From Caldalkalibacillus mannanilyticus JCM 10596 (lineage in GTDB: Bacteria; Bacillota; Bacilli; Caldalkalibacillales; JCM-10596), in the NCBI RefSeq assembly GCF_000615945.1, contig NZ_BAMO01000038.1, positions 1-49,953 on the forward strand: a DNA stretch of 49,953 nt, given 5' to 3'. Numbering within the stretch: position 1 is the first letter of the stretch; each line of letters starts with the position of its first letter. The position numbers and the translations under genes are program-made. Of the stretch, positions 1 through 10,611 are shown piece after piece. A model generated the notes under the pieces. The model had not been told where the DNA came from. It saw only the letters and a program-made list of their open reading frames with translations, and made no database searches.

Positions 1-884
1 CGACATCTTTTAATAATAATCTTGCCTTCTGCCTCTGCCTTTGCTTGTGCTTCATTAGCCGCTTTTTGTCCTTGTTCGGCAGCAATTTTATCATATTGAG
101 CCCATGTAAATACTCGATCACCGTATTCACGCTCAGCTAATTCATAACCCCAGTTCTTGAAAGCTCCTTCAGTAAACTTCATGATGTTCCCTTTATGTAC
201 AAGGGTAACACTTTTACGATTGTGTTGGATCGCATACTCGATAGAAGCTCGAACGAGTCGCTCTGTTCCTTCAGAAGATACTGGTTTAAGTCCAATTCCG
301 GAAGTTTCAGGGAAGCGGATTTTCTTTACACCCATTTCATCCTGCAAGAACTTTAAGACCTTTTGCACTTCATCTGATCCAGCTTGCCACTCAATACCAG
401 CATAAATATCCTCTGTATTTTCACGGAAGATAACCATATCTACCTGCTCAGGATGACGGACAGGAGAAGGTACCCCTTCAAAATAACGCACAGGGCGCAG
501 ACAGACATATAAATCTAATTCCTGGCGTAATGCCACGTTTAGAGAACGGATTCCTCCACCAATAGGAGTTGTAAGCGGTCCTTTGATCGCAATCAGGTAT
601 TCACGAATCGCTGTAAGAGTATCCTCTGGTAACCACTCATTGTATTTATTAAAAGCTTTTTCTCCAGCATATACCTCATACCAAGCAATTTTCTTCTCAC
701 CATTATAGGCTTTCTCAACCGCTGCATCTAAAACTCTTGATGCCGCAGCCCAGATATCTGGTCCAGTACCGTCACCCTCAATAAAAGGAACGATCGGGTT
801 ATTAGGAACCTGTAGTCTTCCTTGTTGATCAACTGTAATTTGTTCTCCATGAGTTGGTGCTTCAAATGTTTTTAAATTTGCCAT
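1..884 (-). CDS. icd: Isocitrate dehydrogenase (NADP+), 3' end cut by window edge
   Basis: Converts isocitrate to 2-oxoglutarate and CO2 in the TCA cycle, in the cytoplasm. The first 294 codons are visible; the family is about 420 residues, so the C-terminal third lies beyond the left edge. The product starts [10 protein letters not shown] and contains the substrate-loop region [15 protein letters not shown] and the segment [13 protein letters not shown], both hallmarks of bacterial Icd. The ATG at 884 is preceded by a strong GGAGG. The gene lies 70 nt downstream of citZ on the same strand, the citZ-icd order known from B. subtilis, so the two probably share a transcript. The identification is very secure. 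Confidence 0.97.
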   Translation of the reverse strand, partial: MANLKTFEAPTHGEQITVDQQGRLQVPNNPIVPFIEGDGTGPDIWAAASRVLDAAVEKAYNGEKKIAWYEVYAGEKAFNKYNEWLPEDTLTAIREYLIAIKGPLTTPIGGGIRSLNVALRQELDLYVCLRPVRYFEGVPSPVRHPEQVDMVIFRENTEDIYAGIEWQAGSDEVQKVLKFLQDEMGVKKIRFPETSGIGLKPVSSEGTERLVRASIEYAIQHNRKSVTLVHKGNIMKFTEGAFKNWGYELAEREYGDRVFTWAQYDKIAAEQGQKAANEAQAKAEAEGKIIIKRC

Positions 885-954
885 TGCAGTAGCCCTCCAT
901 CAACTTATATTTCTTAGTAGTCAAATACCATTATTAATGATTCATTTCCATCCA

Positions 955-2064
955 TTATCTTTGATGGATTGGAACATAGTCTTGTTTCTGTGGTCCTACA
1001 TAATCTGCACGAGGACGAATCAAGCGGTTGTTTGCATATTGCTCTAGGATATGTCCGATCCAGCCCGAAGCACGAGAAACAGCAAAAATAGGAGTAAATA
1101 GGTCACGCTCAATTCCTAAACTGTAGTAAACCGATGCGGAATAGAAATCAACATTTGGTTTTAATCCTTTTTCTCTTTCTACAACTTCATTGATCTTCAC
1201 AGACATATCATACCATTTTGGCTGCCCTGTAAGTTCTGTTAACGCCTTAGACATTTCTTTTAAATGCTTAGCGCGCGGATCTCCATCCTTATAAACACGA
1301 TGACCAAAGCCCATAATCTTTTCTTTATTCGCTAGAGCATTTAGAATATACCCTTCTGCTTTATCTACTTCTCCGATTGCTTCAAGAGTCGCCATAACTT
1401 GCTCATTTGCTCCCCCATGCAAAGGACCTTTTAATGCTCCAATAGCCGAAGTAATCCCTGAATACATATCCGATAGTGTCGCAACGGTTACACGCGCTGT
1501 AAACGTTGAAGCATTGAACTCATGATCAGCATGAAGAACCAAAGCTTTGTTAAAGGCTTCAACAGAGATGGCAGATGGCTCTTCTCCAGTCAGCATATAT
1601 AAGAAGTTGGCTGCTACTCCAAGATCAGAACGTGGCGCAATTGGATCTTTTCCTGCACGTATTCTAGCAAAAGCGGTAACAATGGTTCCGATTTTCGCTT
1701 GAATACAGATCGCCTTACGGATGTTAGAATCATCATCCATCTCCTCAGCTTCTTGATCAAATAATCCTAAAGCAGAAATGGCCGTTCTTAATGCACCCAT
1801 TGGATGAATATTATTAGGGAACAAGCGAATTTGATCAATTAATTCCTGTGGAATCGAAGCGTTTTCAGCTAATTGCTTCGTTAATTGATCAAGCTCACTT
1901 TGATTTGGGAGTTTCCCATACCATAATAAATAAATGACTTCCTCAAAGCTTGCATGTGACGCTAAATCATCAATGTCAATTCCTCTGTAAGTTAACACTC
2001 CATCAATAATCGAACTGATTGATGATTCTGCTGCAATGACTCCTTCTAATCCGCGAGTACTCAT
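955..2064 (-). CDS. citZ: Citrate synthase
   Basis: Condenses oxaloacetate and acetyl-CoA to citrate, the entry step of the TCA cycle. From ATG 2064 the protein is 369 residues starting MSTRGLEGVIAAES, matching the conserved start of Bacillus CitZ. The catalytic landmarks are LHGGANE, GFGHRVYK (His) and NVDFYSASVYY (Asp). An AAAGGAGA site lies about 5 nt before ATG 2064. An in-frame extension up to 2136 exists but places the ribosome site inside the coding region and adds a non-conserved N-terminus, so it was rejected. It is probably co-transcribed with icd, and nested dyads in its leader suggest catabolite control. Confidence 0.97.
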   Translation of the reverse strand: MSTRGLEGVIAAESSISSIIDGVLTYRGIDIDDLASHASFEEVIYLLWYGKLPNQSELDQLTKQLAENASIPQELIDQIRLFPNNIHPMGALRTAISALGLFDQEAEEMDDDSNIRKAICIQAKIGTIVTAFARIRAGKDPIAPRSDLGVAANFLYMLTGEEPSAISVEAFNKALVLHADHEFNASTFTARVTVATLSDMYSGITSAIGALKGPLHGGANEQVMATLEAIGEVDKAEGYILNALANKEKIMGFGHRVYKDGDPRAKHLKEMSKALTELTGQPKWYDMSVKINEVVEREKGLKPNVDFYSASVYYSLGIERDLFTPIFAVSRASGWIGHILEQYANNRLIRPRADYVGPQKQDYVPIHQR

Positions 2065-2128
2065 GAGCATCTCTCCTTTATTTAGTAAGAATATGGTGAA
2101 AAAAGGGATATTATAAAACATTCCTAGT

Positions 2129-2154
2129 GGTTTCACTGCTTGAAACCGCGTTTC
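2129..2154 (-). promoter_or_regulatory. Two nested palindromes in citZ leader (cre-like)
   Basis: GGTTTCA-N5-TGAAACC (2129-2147) is a perfect 7-bp dyad. It overlaps a second dyad, GAAAC-CGC-GTTTC (2142-2154), whose centre resembles a CcpA cre element (TGWAANCGNTNWCA) with a few mismatches. Both lie 65-90 nt upstream of the citZ ATG and just downstream of a TATAAT-like hexamer (2168-2173 on the - strand). CcpA and CcpC repress citZ in B. subtilis. Assignment to CcpA here is inference. Confidence 0.45.
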
Positions 2155-2318
2155 TATTCCATTTAATATTATATATTAAAATTCTACTTGAGTACATGTT
2201 TTTTCTAAAATTGTTTCAGTTTCATTAATTTTTATGCATGATTGATTGTTCTACAGCGTAATAAAAGGTAAAATTTACTTACTTAATTCCGATTAGTTTT
2301 CTATAGGAGGTCATTTTT

Positions 2319-3425
2319 TTGGATAAATCATTCTGGAATGCATTAGTTCGATTCATACTCGTCACCTTGGCTATTATCTTCTCTTTTATTTGGAATGTAT
2401 TACATTCTTCCTTTAATTTATCCATTTTTAATTGGAATTATCTTTGCTCTCATGCTTAACCCCCTTGTCGATATATTAGAAAGAAGAGCCAAGTTCCCAA
2501 GATGGCTTTCCGTTACATTAGCCATTATCCTGCTCTTAGCCATACTAGTAACCATCGTCGTCCTAGTAGTGATTGAAATTGCAAATGAGATTACCAATCT
2601 ACAAGTAATGCTTCCGGTCTATATTGAAGATTACGTCACTCGAATTCAGGAATTTATCCTTGATGATATCTTGTCCTTCTATGACCAATTCACTGCTTTC
2701 TATAGTTCATTGGAACCAGATGTGCAAAAAAATATTGAAACACAAGTCACTACCTTTACGGAACAAGTCGTTTCACTAGGTAAAAATGCGGTAAAAGAGA
2801 TTTTTAATGGTTTACTTGCCTTTATTGGAGCCATTCCTAGTATGGCAACAGCCTTTATTATTTCATTACTCGCCTCCTTCTTTATTAGTAAAGACTGGCC
2901 CAAGCTACGCAAAAGATTCTTGCAATTCGCACCAGATCGAATTCATACAAGCGGTGGAGCTGTTTTGCGAGATTTAAGAAAAGCTTTATTCGGTTTTGTT
3001 AAAGCCCAATTTACCCTGATCTCGATCACTTTTACCATCGTTCTCATTGGTTTTATTGTCTTGAGGGTTGAATATGGGTTAACCCTCGCTATCATCATTG
3101 CTTTTGTCGACTTATTACCTATATCGGGACGGGCATGATCTTCATACCGTGGATTATTTATCTCTTTATTAATGGAGATTATTCTATGGTGATTGGGCTC
3201 TCTGTCCTTTACGCTATTGTCGTTGTTCAACGCCAAATGATGGAACCAAAAATACTTGGAACCAACGTGGGGCTTGATCCTCTTCTTACTCTTGTTGCTT
3301 TATTTGTTGGCTTTCAATTGTTTGGGTTAATCGGACTTATTATCGGACCCGTTCTCATGGTCATTTTTAGCGCAATGGCAAGGGCAGGGGTATTTAGAGA
3401 TTTATGGGCGTTTATACGAGGATAA
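2319..3425 (+). CDS. ytvI: AI-2E-type membrane permease YtvI, two frameshifts
   Basis: Polytopic membrane protein of the AI-2E/UPF0118 family, the YtvI branch linked to sporulation. The likely start is TTG 2319, about 8 nt after AGGAGG, giving MDKSFWNALVRFILV. The reading frame then changes twice. Near 2380-2396 one base appears extra, after which the protein continues YYILPLIYPFLIG. Near 3118-3128 one base is missing inside the conserved DLLPIIGTG...IPW motif: what is read is DLLPISGRA-stop, while the next frame continues GTGMIFIPWIIYLF. Restored, it would be about 368 residues, the normal size. It is transcribed away from citZ and ends in a shared terminator with fxsA. The two shifts look like base-calling errors. 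Confidence 0.87.
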
Positions 3426-3429
3426 AAGA

Positions 3430-3472
3430 AAGGACGATTCATCAATATACAACGTGATGAATCGTCCTTCTT
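3430..3472. terminator. Bidirectional terminator between ytvI and fxsA
   Basis: The perfect inverted arms AGGACGATTCATC (3431-3443) and GATGAATCGTCCT (3456-3468) are flanked by A-rich and T-rich tracts. They lie between two convergent genes and would serve both. Confidence 0.85.
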
Positions 3473-3478
3473 TATACT

Positions 3479-3871
3479 TTATCTTTTTATTATCGTGAAA
3501 TGACCGTGCTTAATCCATTTTTCGAACCATTTTCTTAACATCGCCTTTACAATGTTTCGAGTATAGGGTACTAAGAGAAAGAATCCCACGATATCCGTGA
3601 AAAATCCAGGTGTCAACAGAACAGCTCCTCCTACAAGGATACAAATGCCATCTAGGACAGCCTGGCCGGGCATTTCTCCCTTCTCAAGCTGAAGTCTTAC
3701 AAGCTGTAGGGTTTGTAATCCTTCTCGCTTCGCTAGCCATGCCCCAATGATTCCTGTCAGAATCACCAAACCAACTGTGGGCCATGCCCCGATCCATTTT
3801 CCTACACTGATTAATCCCCAAAGCTCTATAACAGGAACGATAATTAACATTAGGACCAAAATTCGAAACAT
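3479..3871 (-). CDS. fxsA: FxsA family cytoplasmic membrane protein
   Basis: Small membrane protein of the FxsA/UPF0716 family. The E. coli namesake relieves F-plasmid exclusion of phage T7; its normal job in Bacillales is unknown. From ATG 3871 it is 130 residues, starting MFRILVLMLIIVPVIELWG, with three or four hydrophobic segments. The family signature GAWLAKREGLQTL is present, as is the LLTPGFFTDIVGFFLLVP segment. GAAGGAG sits about 9 nt upstream. The start is 4 nt past the stop of the thioesterase gene, so translation may be coupled. It is the last gene of the pfkA-pyk cluster. An in-frame TTG at 3889 has no ribosome site of its own. Confidence 0.9.
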   Translation of the reverse strand: MFRILVLMLIIVPVIELWGLISVGKWIGAWPTVGLVILTGIIGAWLAKREGLQTLQLVRLQLEKGEMPGQAVLDGICILVGGAVLLTPGFFTDIVGFFLLVPYTRNIVKAMLRKWFEKWIKHGHFTIIKR

Positions 3872-3875
3872 GTCC

Positions 3876-4301
3876 TTAGACTCCTTCAAGAGTTTTTTGT
3901 TGGATCAGCTCGTGAAGCTCTTGCCATATCTTTTTCAAATGAATTGGTTTGAAATTGGCATTTGTCCAGCAGTGCGAAGAATCTCCTGTGACCAATAGCT
4001 CACCGTCTCGACAAATCTCATATTGAAAGGAGAGCTTCACACCTGTATATTTCTCAATTCTAGTACGAATTTCAACCATATCATCGTAAAGCGCGGGTCT
4101 TAAAAAGGAGCATCGTACATTTAGAACAGGAAGCTTCAAGCCTTTTTCTTCAGCTGTTCGGTAGTCTTGACCTAATGCCCTCAGCATTTCTGTCCGCCCT
4201 ACTTCAAACCAATTCAAATAATTTCCATGATAGACAACTCCCATTTGATCCGTTTCAGAGTAACGCACTCTAAGGGTTGTCGAAAAAAAAGTGTTTTTCA
4301 T
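3876..4301 (-). CDS. YbgC/FadM-type acyl-CoA thioesterase (hotdog fold)
   Basis: Predicted acyl-CoA thioesterase of the 4-hydroxybenzoyl-CoA thioesterase (4HBT) superfamily. The product is 141 residues from ATG 4301, placed about 8 nt after AAGGA. The N-terminal segment RYSETDQMGVVYHGNYLNWFE carries the conserved Asp, the HGNY turn and the helix that form the 4HBT active site. Length is normal for a single hotdog domain. It lies 11 nt downstream of pyk and 4 nt upstream of fxsA, clearly in the same operon. The exact acyl substrate cannot be read from the sequence. The superfamily call is secure; the physiological role is open. Confidence 0.87.
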   Translation of the reverse strand: MKNTFFSTTLRVRYSETDQMGVVYHGNYLNWFEVGRTEMLRALGQDYRTAEEKGLKLPVLNVRCSFLRPALYDDMVEIRTRIEKYTGVKLSFQYEICRDGELLVTGDSSHCWTNANFKPIHLKKIWQELHELIQQKTLEGV

Positions 4302-4312
4302 TATCATCTTCC

Positions 4313-6061
4313 TTACAATACTTTTGCATGACCGGAATAGATATGTCCTCTGATCGCATCCACTGTGATTTCTTTGCCATCTGCCAGCGTTTTTGTCGCA
4401 CCTTCTACTCCCACTATAACAGGAATACTTAAGCTTAGTCCTACAACCGCTGCATGAGAGGTTAAGCCAGCTTCTTCTGTAATGACAGCTGCAGCCTTTT
4501 CAAAGGCTGCCATCATATCCTTATCCGTGCCAATCGTTACTAAGATTGAATTCTCTTCTACCTTCGCAAGAGCTTCTTCCGCAGTATGGGCGACAACAAC
4601 CTTACCTGTTACTGCCTTGGTACCGATCCCTTGACCTTTGGCTACAACGTCACCGACAACATGAATTTTCATTAAATTCGTTGTTCCAGATTCGCGTACA
4701 GGAACCCCTGCGGTGATGACAACTAAGTCACCATACTTGATTTTGTTAGCTTTTACTGCTGCGTCTACTGAAACCTCAAGCATCTCATCCGTTGAGTTCG
4801 CCATTTCAGCAAAGACCGGATAGACACCCCAAACCAATGAAAGCCTGCGAAATACTTTTTCGCTTGGTGTAACAGCTATAATTGGAGCTTTAGGGCGATA
4901 TTTTGAAACCATTCTGGCTGTATAACCACTTTCTGTCGGTGTCAAAATAGCGGATGCATTTAAGTCTAAAGCAGACTTAGAAACAGCATGACTGATCGTA
5001 TCTGTGATGGTACTTTGACGCTCCCCATCATTCTCCCACCCTTTATATTGCAGAGAATCTTCAGAGCGCTTAGCAATTCTAGCCATTGTTACAACAGATT
5101 CAACTGGATATTTTCCAGCTGCTGTTTCTCCTGAAAGCATGACAGCATCTGTTCCATCAAAAATAGCGTTTGCCACATCCCCCACTTCAGCGCGTGTAGG
5201 TCTAGGGTTTCTTTGCATAGAATCTAACATTTGAGTCGCTGTAATAACCGGCTTCCCTAATTCATTACACTTGCGAATCATCATTTTTTGATAAATAGGA
5301 ACATCTTCGGCAGGAACCTCAACCCCTAGATCACCACGAGCCACCATAATTCCATCAGCAATCGCTAATATTTCATCAATATTGTCAACGCCTTCTTGAT
5401 TTTCGATTTTAGCAATGATTTGTACATCTGGCTGATTTTGCTCTTCAATAATTTTTCTGATTTCTAGTATATCACTTGCTTTTCGTACAAAGGAAGCAGC
5501 AATAAAGTCGATTCCCTGTCCTAATCCAAAACGGATATCGGCAGCATCCTTTTCTGTGATTCCTGGCAGGTTAATCGCCACTCCAGGTACGTTGACACCT
5601 TTTTTACTTTTCAGTTGCCCTCCATTGAGAATGCGAGTATGGATATCAGAACCTTCTACTTTTTCTACTTGAACCTCGATCAAACCATCATCAATCAAGA
5701 TTTTACTTCCTGGCTGAACATCATTTACTAATCCAGGGTATGTAATGGATATTCTTGTTGTATCTCCTTCTATTTCCTCAGTGGTTAAAATCAAGGATTC
5801 TCCTTCAATCAAATCAATCGGTTCTACCTTTAATTTTCCCGTTCTAATTTCAGGTCCTTTGGTATCCAATAGAATGGCAATCGTTTGCCCTGTTTCCTCT
5901 ACTGCCTGTCTAATATTTTTGATTCGTTGTCCATGTTCAGCAAAATCACCGTGGGAAAAGTTTAATCTTGCTACATTTAGGCCAGCCTCAATAAGCTGTT
6001 TTAGCTTTTCAACTGATTCACTCGCAGGTCCAATGGTTCCAACTATTTTTGTTTTTCTCAT
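4313..6061 (-). CDS. pyk: Pyruvate kinase with C-terminal PEP-utilizer domain
   Basis: Catalyses the last step of glycolysis, phosphoenolpyruvate plus ADP to pyruvate plus ATP. The 582 residues start [16 protein letters not shown]. The catalytic barrel carries [10 protein letters not shown] and the [12 protein letters not shown] loop. From about residue 475 an extra domain is present with [18 protein letters not shown], resembling the phosphohistidine domain of PEP-utilizing enzymes. This extension is typical of Bacillus/Geobacillus pyruvate kinases and explains the length above 470. It lies 45 nt downstream of pfkA and is followed closely by the thioesterase and fxsA, forming a glycolytic operon. 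Confidence 0.98.
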   Translation of the reverse strand: MRKTKIVGTIGPASESVEKLKQLIEAGLNVARLNFSHGDFAEHGQRIKNIRQAVEETGQTIAILLDTKGPEIRTGKLKVEPIDLIEGESLILTTEEIEGDTTRISITYPGLVNDVQPGSKILIDDGLIEVQVEKVEGSDIHTRILNGGQLKSKKGVNVPGVAINLPGITEKDAADIRFGLGQGIDFIAASFVRKASDILEIRKIIEEQNQPDVQIIAKIENQEGVDNIDEILAIADGIMVARGDLGVEVPAEDVPIYQKMMIRKCNELGKPVITATQMLDSMQRNPRPTRAEVGDVANAIFDGTDAVMLSGETAAGKYPVESVVTMARIAKRSEDSLQYKGWENDGERQSTITDTISHAVSKSALDLNASAILTPTESGYTARMVSKYRPKAPIIAVTPSEKVFRRLSLVWGVYPVFAEMANSTDEMLEVSVDAAVKANKIKYGDLVVITAGVPVRESGTTNLMKIHVVGDVVAKGQGIGTKAVTGKVVVAHTAEEALAKVEENSILVTIGTDKDMMAAFEKAAAVITEEAGLTSHAAVVGLSLSIPVIVGVEGATKTLADGKEITVDAIRGHIYSGHAKVL

Positions 6062-6106
6062 CTCATAAGCTCCTTCACTAAGATCACTATATATTTTTTG
6101 GTATCC

Positions 6107-7072
<966 letters not shown>

Positions 7073-7143
7073 TCACCTCGGACAATATTTAGTATGCTTT
7101 TATTAATTTAACATGCTAAAACTCAACTTACAATATACTGAAA

Positions 7144-7174
7144 ATGTGCTTCTGAAGTCACTTCAGAAGCACAT
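7144..7174 (-). terminator. Terminator of the accDA operon
   Basis: Perfect 15-bp arms (ATGTGCTTCTGAAGT and its complement) with a 1-nt centre. On the - strand they are followed by TTTT, immediately after the accA stop. They separate accDA from pfkA-pyk. Confidence 0.88.
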
Positions 7175-7178
7175 ATCC

Positions 7179-8156
7179 TTATACATCAACCATGGAATCG
7201 GTTACAAAGGCGAATTGTCCGATATTTTTAAATTTTTCGTAACGTTTTGTGACGATTTCAAGTCCACTCAGGTATTGTAATTCATGCAAAGATTTGGATA
7301 AATATTGCCTGATGTTTCCTGATTGCACATCCGCATCCAGATGAGCACCGCCCATTGGTTCAGGTATGACACCATCAATAACCTTCATTTCATAAAGGTC
7401 TGGTGCTGTAATTTTCATAGCTTCTGCTGCTCTTTGTGCTTCCCCGCGGTCCTTCCAGATAATCGCTGCAGCTCCTTCAGGTGAAATAACAGAGTAAATG
7501 GCATTTTCTAACATATAAATATGATTCCCAACTCCAATAGCCAATGCTCCTCCGCTTCCTCCTTCTCCGATGACAATACAAATAATAGGAACTTCAAAGC
7601 CAGCCATTTCTCTTAGATTACGGGCAATGGCCTCACTTTGTCCTCTCTCTTCCGCTGCTTTGCCTGGATAGGCGCCCGGAGTATCAATAAAACAGATAAT
7701 AGGGCGTCCAAATTTGTTTGCCTGTTGCATGGCACGTAGTGCCTTGCGATATCCTTCTGGATGAGGCATCCCAAAATTTCTATAGATGTTGTCCTTTGTA
7801 TCTTTTCCTTTTTGATGTCCAATCACTGTCACAGGAAGTTCGCCAAATTTGGCAACTCCAGCAATTATAGCGGGGTCATCGCCATAGAGTCGATCTCCAT
7901 GAATCTCTACAAAGGAATGAAAAATTCGATTTATATAATCAAGTGTCGTAGGTCTCTGAGGATGTCTTGCAATTTGAATGCGTTGCATCGGTGTTAAATT
8001 GCCATAAATCTCTTGAGCCAGTCGACTTGCTTTTTCTTCTAAACGCTCAATCTCATCTGAGAAATCAATTTCTTTTTCATCTGTAAATTTCTTTAGTTCG
8101 TTAATTTTGTTTCTAAGCTCTATAAGAGGGCGTTCAAATGATAGTTCCCCTGCCAT
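7179..8156 (-). CDS. accA: Acetyl-CoA carboxylase carboxyltransferase subunit alpha
   Basis: Alpha half of the carboxyltransferase that moves CO2 from biotin to acetyl-CoA, making malonyl-CoA for fatty acid synthesis. It acts as an alpha2-beta2 complex with AccD. The 325 residues include [17 protein letters not shown] and the oxyanion-region segment [15 protein letters not shown]. The start ATG overlaps the accD stop by one base (TAATG), which implies translational coupling and equal dosage of the two subunits. A strong terminator follows the stop codon. Confidence 0.98.
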   Translation of the reverse strand: MAGELSFERPLIELRNKINELKKFTDEKEIDFSDEIERLEEKASRLAQEIYGNLTPMQRIQIARHPQRPTTLDYINRIFHSFVEIHGDRLYGDDPAIIAGVAKFGELPVTVIGHQKGKDTKDNIYRNFGMPHPEGYRKALRAMQQANKFGRPIICFIDTPGAYPGKAAEERGQSEAIARNLREMAGFEVPIICIVIGEGGSGGALAIGVGNHIYMLENAIYSVISPEGAAAIIWKDRGEAQRAAEAMKITAPDLYEMKVIDGVIPEPMGGAHLDADVQSGNIRQYLSKSLHELQYLSGLEIVTKRYEKFKNIGQFAFVTDSMVDV

Positions 8157-9013
8157 TATCCACCCCTCCGTTCTGAATGAATATCAAGTATAATGCCAAG
8201 TTGTTCCCTCATTGACTTACGTTCAATCACCATATCAAGTTGACCGTGCTTTAATAAAAATTCTGCTGTTTGAAAGTCAGCAGGTAATTCCTGACGAATG
8301 GTTTGCTCGATCACACGCCGTCCAGCAAAACCAATTAAGGCTTGTGGCTCTGCAATATTATAGTCCCCTAAAGAGGCAAAACTAGCCGAAACGCCACCCG
8401 TAGTTGGGTACGTCATGACAGAGATAAAGAGGCCTTTCTCCTTGTCAAATTGAGCAAGTGCTGAGCTTGTCTTAGCCATCTGCATTAAGCTTAGCAGCCC
8501 CTCCTGCATACGTGCTCCACCAGAAGCGGAGAAAAGAATAAAGGGATACCTTTTTTGCCCAGCTCTCTCAATGGCACGTGTAATTTTTTCCCCAACAACG
8601 GAGCCTAACGTTCCACCAAAAAAGTTGAAATCCATCACACCAATGACAACTGGATAGCCTTTAATCGTACCTTCTCCGGTTAAGATCGCTTCCATCATAC
8701 CTGTTTTTTCAATATTTTTCTTTACCCTTGGGACATAATCAGGGAAGGATAAAGGATCTTCTGATAACATATCACTATCGTATTCAAAGAAATGTCCTTC
8801 ATCCAAGGTCATTTGAATTCGCTCGTGTGCGGTTAGTGGAAAATGATATCCACAAGCATGACAAACTTTAAGATTTTTAACTAATTCCTTAGTATAGCTA
8901 ATCGTACCACATTGCTTACACTTCACCATCAGGCCTTCTGGAATATCCTTCTTCGCTTGCTCTGAAGGAATGGTTGCGTATTTTCGTCTCTTATAAAATA
9001 AATCCTTAAACAC
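8156..9013 (-). CDS. accD: Acetyl-CoA carboxylase carboxyltransferase subunit beta
   Basis: Beta half of the malonyl-CoA-forming carboxyltransferase. The 285 residues start with GTG 9013 behind GAGGTG. The N-terminal zinc ribbon is visible as CKQCG and CHACG, four cysteines that bind Zn near residues 30-55. The crotonase-fold body carries [12 protein letters not shown] and [14 protein letters not shown]. Order and one-base overlap with accA are standard for Firmicutes. Confidence 0.98.
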   Translation of the reverse strand: MFKDLFYKRRKYATIPSEQAKKDIPEGLMVKCKQCGTISYTKELVKNLKVCHACGYHFPLTAHERIQMTLDEGHFFEYDSDMLSEDPLSFPDYVPRVKKNIEKTGMMEAILTGEGTIKGYPVVIGVMDFNFFGGTLGSVVGEKITRAIERAGQKRYPFILFSASGGARMQEGLLSLMQMAKTSSALAQFDKEKGLFISVMTYPTTGGVSASFASLGDYNIAEPQALIGFAGRRVIEQTIRQELPADFQTAEFLLKHGQLDMVIERKSMREQLGIILDIHSERRGG

Positions 9014-9034
9014 TTGAACACCTCACAGGGACAT

Positions 9035-9217
9035 TTATTGAAGGATTGAACTCAAGGCTTCCTTGACTTCTTCAAGTTCTCCCTCTGGGACTAGAATTTC
9101 AAATTGCTTTCCGTGCTGACTAGGCCTGACCTTCACAAGAAATCCTTCATCTGACAGACGATCTTGTATTCTTTCGGCGATCTTCACACTTGGGGCAATG
9201 TAAATTATCGTCCACAT
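9035..9217 (-). CDS. Small conserved protein upstream of accD (function unknown)
   Basis: A 60-residue protein starting MWTIIYIAPSVKIAERIQ, with a strong AAGGAGG site before the ATG. It alternates hydrophobic beta-type and amphipathic helical segments and ends GELEEVKEALSSILQ. This looks like a single compact alpha/beta domain, possibly DUF2007-like; that family call is tentative. It lies between the malic enzyme gene and accD with short gaps and appears to be in their operon. No catalytic residues are recognisable. It is almost certainly real, given its ribosome site, position and codon use, but its function is not known. Confidence 0.75.
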   Translation of the reverse strand: MWTIIYIAPSVKIAERIQDRLSDEGFLVKVRPSQHGKQFEILVPEGELEEVKEALSSILQ

Positions 9218-9281
9218 CTATGATTTCCTCCTTATTGGTACATTTTTACATCGGTTGAGGTAATCATACCATATACATTTG

Positions 9282-10517
9282 CTAATTTTCAATGAGAGCT
9301 AGATGACGAGTTCTTTCTGCTACTTCCTCTGGATTCACCTGTCTTCTGGCTACCCCTGTTTCCATCGCAGCCTTTGCTACTGCCGCTGCAACTGCAGGTG
9401 CCACGCGCACATCAAAAGGAGCAGGAATGACATAATCTGCGCTAAGTTCAGATGGATCAATAAGCTCTGCTATCGCAAAAACAGCAGCTACTTTCATCTC
9501 TTCGTTAATATGGGTTGCGTAGACATCCAAAGCCCCTCGGAAAATTCCAGGGAAGGCAAGAACGTTATTTACTTGATTCGGAAAATCAGATCTACCTGTT
9601 CCGATCACTTTAGCACCGGCTTCCTTCGCATCGCTTGGCATGATCTCAGGGTCAGGATTTGCCATAGCAAAAATAATAGGATCTGGTTTCATGCTTTGGA
9701 TCATTTCTTTACTTAAAGCTCCCGCAACGGATACACCAACAAAGACATCCGCATCCTTTAAGGCGTCTTCCAAGCTTCCTTCCATTCGATTTCGGTTTGT
9801 TCGCTTGGCAACCTCTTCTTTAATCGGGTTCATCCCCTCAGGGCGCCCTTCATAAATCGCTCCTTTGGTGTCACACATGATAATGTCTTTGACACCCATC
9901 CGAAGCAATAGTTTAATAATTGCAATTCCCGCAGCTCCCGCTCCATTAGCGACAACCTTGATTTCTGACATCTCTTTACCTACAACTTTTAACGCATTCA
10001 CTAAGCCTGCTAAAGTTACAATCGCTGTTCCATGCTGATCATCATGAAAAATAGGAATATTCGTTTCCTTTTTCAATCTCTCCTCAATCACAAAGCAATT
10101 GGGTGCCGCGATATCTTCTAGATTGATTCCACCAAATGTTGGCTCAAGAAGCTTCACTGTTTCTACAATTTTGTCCACATCTGTTGTATTTAAACAGATA
10201 GGGAAGGCATCAACACCCGCAAAAGACTTAAATAAGACTGCTTTTCCTTCCATTACAGGAAGCGCCGCTGCAGGACCAATATTCCCCAATCCGAGCACAG
10301 CTGTCCCGTCTGAAACGACAGCAACCATGTTTCCCTTCATTGTGTATTCATATACTTTTCTGGGATAATCAAAAATCTCTTTGCAGGGTTCTGCTACCCC
10401 TGGAGAATACGCTAAACTTAGATCTCTTGCATTTTGTACAGGTACTTTGGATTTAACTGCTAATTTCCCTTGATGCTGTCTATGTAAATGTAATGATTCT
10501 TCTCGTGTGGTAGCCAT
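9282..10517 (-). CDS. ytsJ: NAD(P)-dependent malic enzyme
   Basis: Oxidatively decarboxylates malate to pyruvate, linking the TCA cycle to glycolysis and NADPH supply. The product is 411 residues from ATG 10517, which has AAGGAG about 10 nt upstream. An in-frame GTG at 10526 abuts the ribosome site and was rejected. Motifs are SLAYSPGVAEPC, the catalytic segment IFHDDQHGTAIVTLAGL, and the Rossmann fingerprint ANGAGAAGIAI. It is the short bacterial form without a phosphotransacetylase domain. Its place directly after dnaE matches B. subtilis ytsJ, which favours that paralogue. Cofactor preference is not certain from sequence alone. Confidence 0.93.
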   Translation of the reverse strand: MATTREESLHLHRQHQGKLAVKSKVPVQNARDLSLAYSPGVAEPCKEIFDYPRKVYEYTMKGNMVAVVSDGTAVLGLGNIGPAAALPVMEGKAVLFKSFAGVDAFPICLNTTDVDKIVETVKLLEPTFGGINLEDIAAPNCFVIEERLKKETNIPIFHDDQHGTAIVTLAGLVNALKVVGKEMSEIKVVANGAGAAGIAIIKLLLRMGVKDIIMCDTKGAIYEGRPEGMNPIKEEVAKRTNRNRMEGSLEDALKDADVFVGVSVAGALSKEMIQSMKPDPIIFAMANPDPEIMPSDAKEAGAKVIGTGRSDFPNQVNNVLAFPGIFRGALDVYATHINEEMKVAAVFAIAELIDPSELSADYVIPAPFDVRVAPAVAAAVAKAAMETGVARRQVNPEEVAERTRHLALIEN

Positions 10518-10611
10518 ACCATTCACTCTCCTTATTTGTCATGGACACACTGCTTGCTTTCCATTATACCAAAAGCTAAGAAGGTGTAAACAAAAAGTAT
10601 ACGACCTATAA

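Noticed and set aside
157-405. 82-residue + strand open frame inside icd
   Set aside because: It is antisense to the conserved icd frame and has no ribosome site; it is a shadow.
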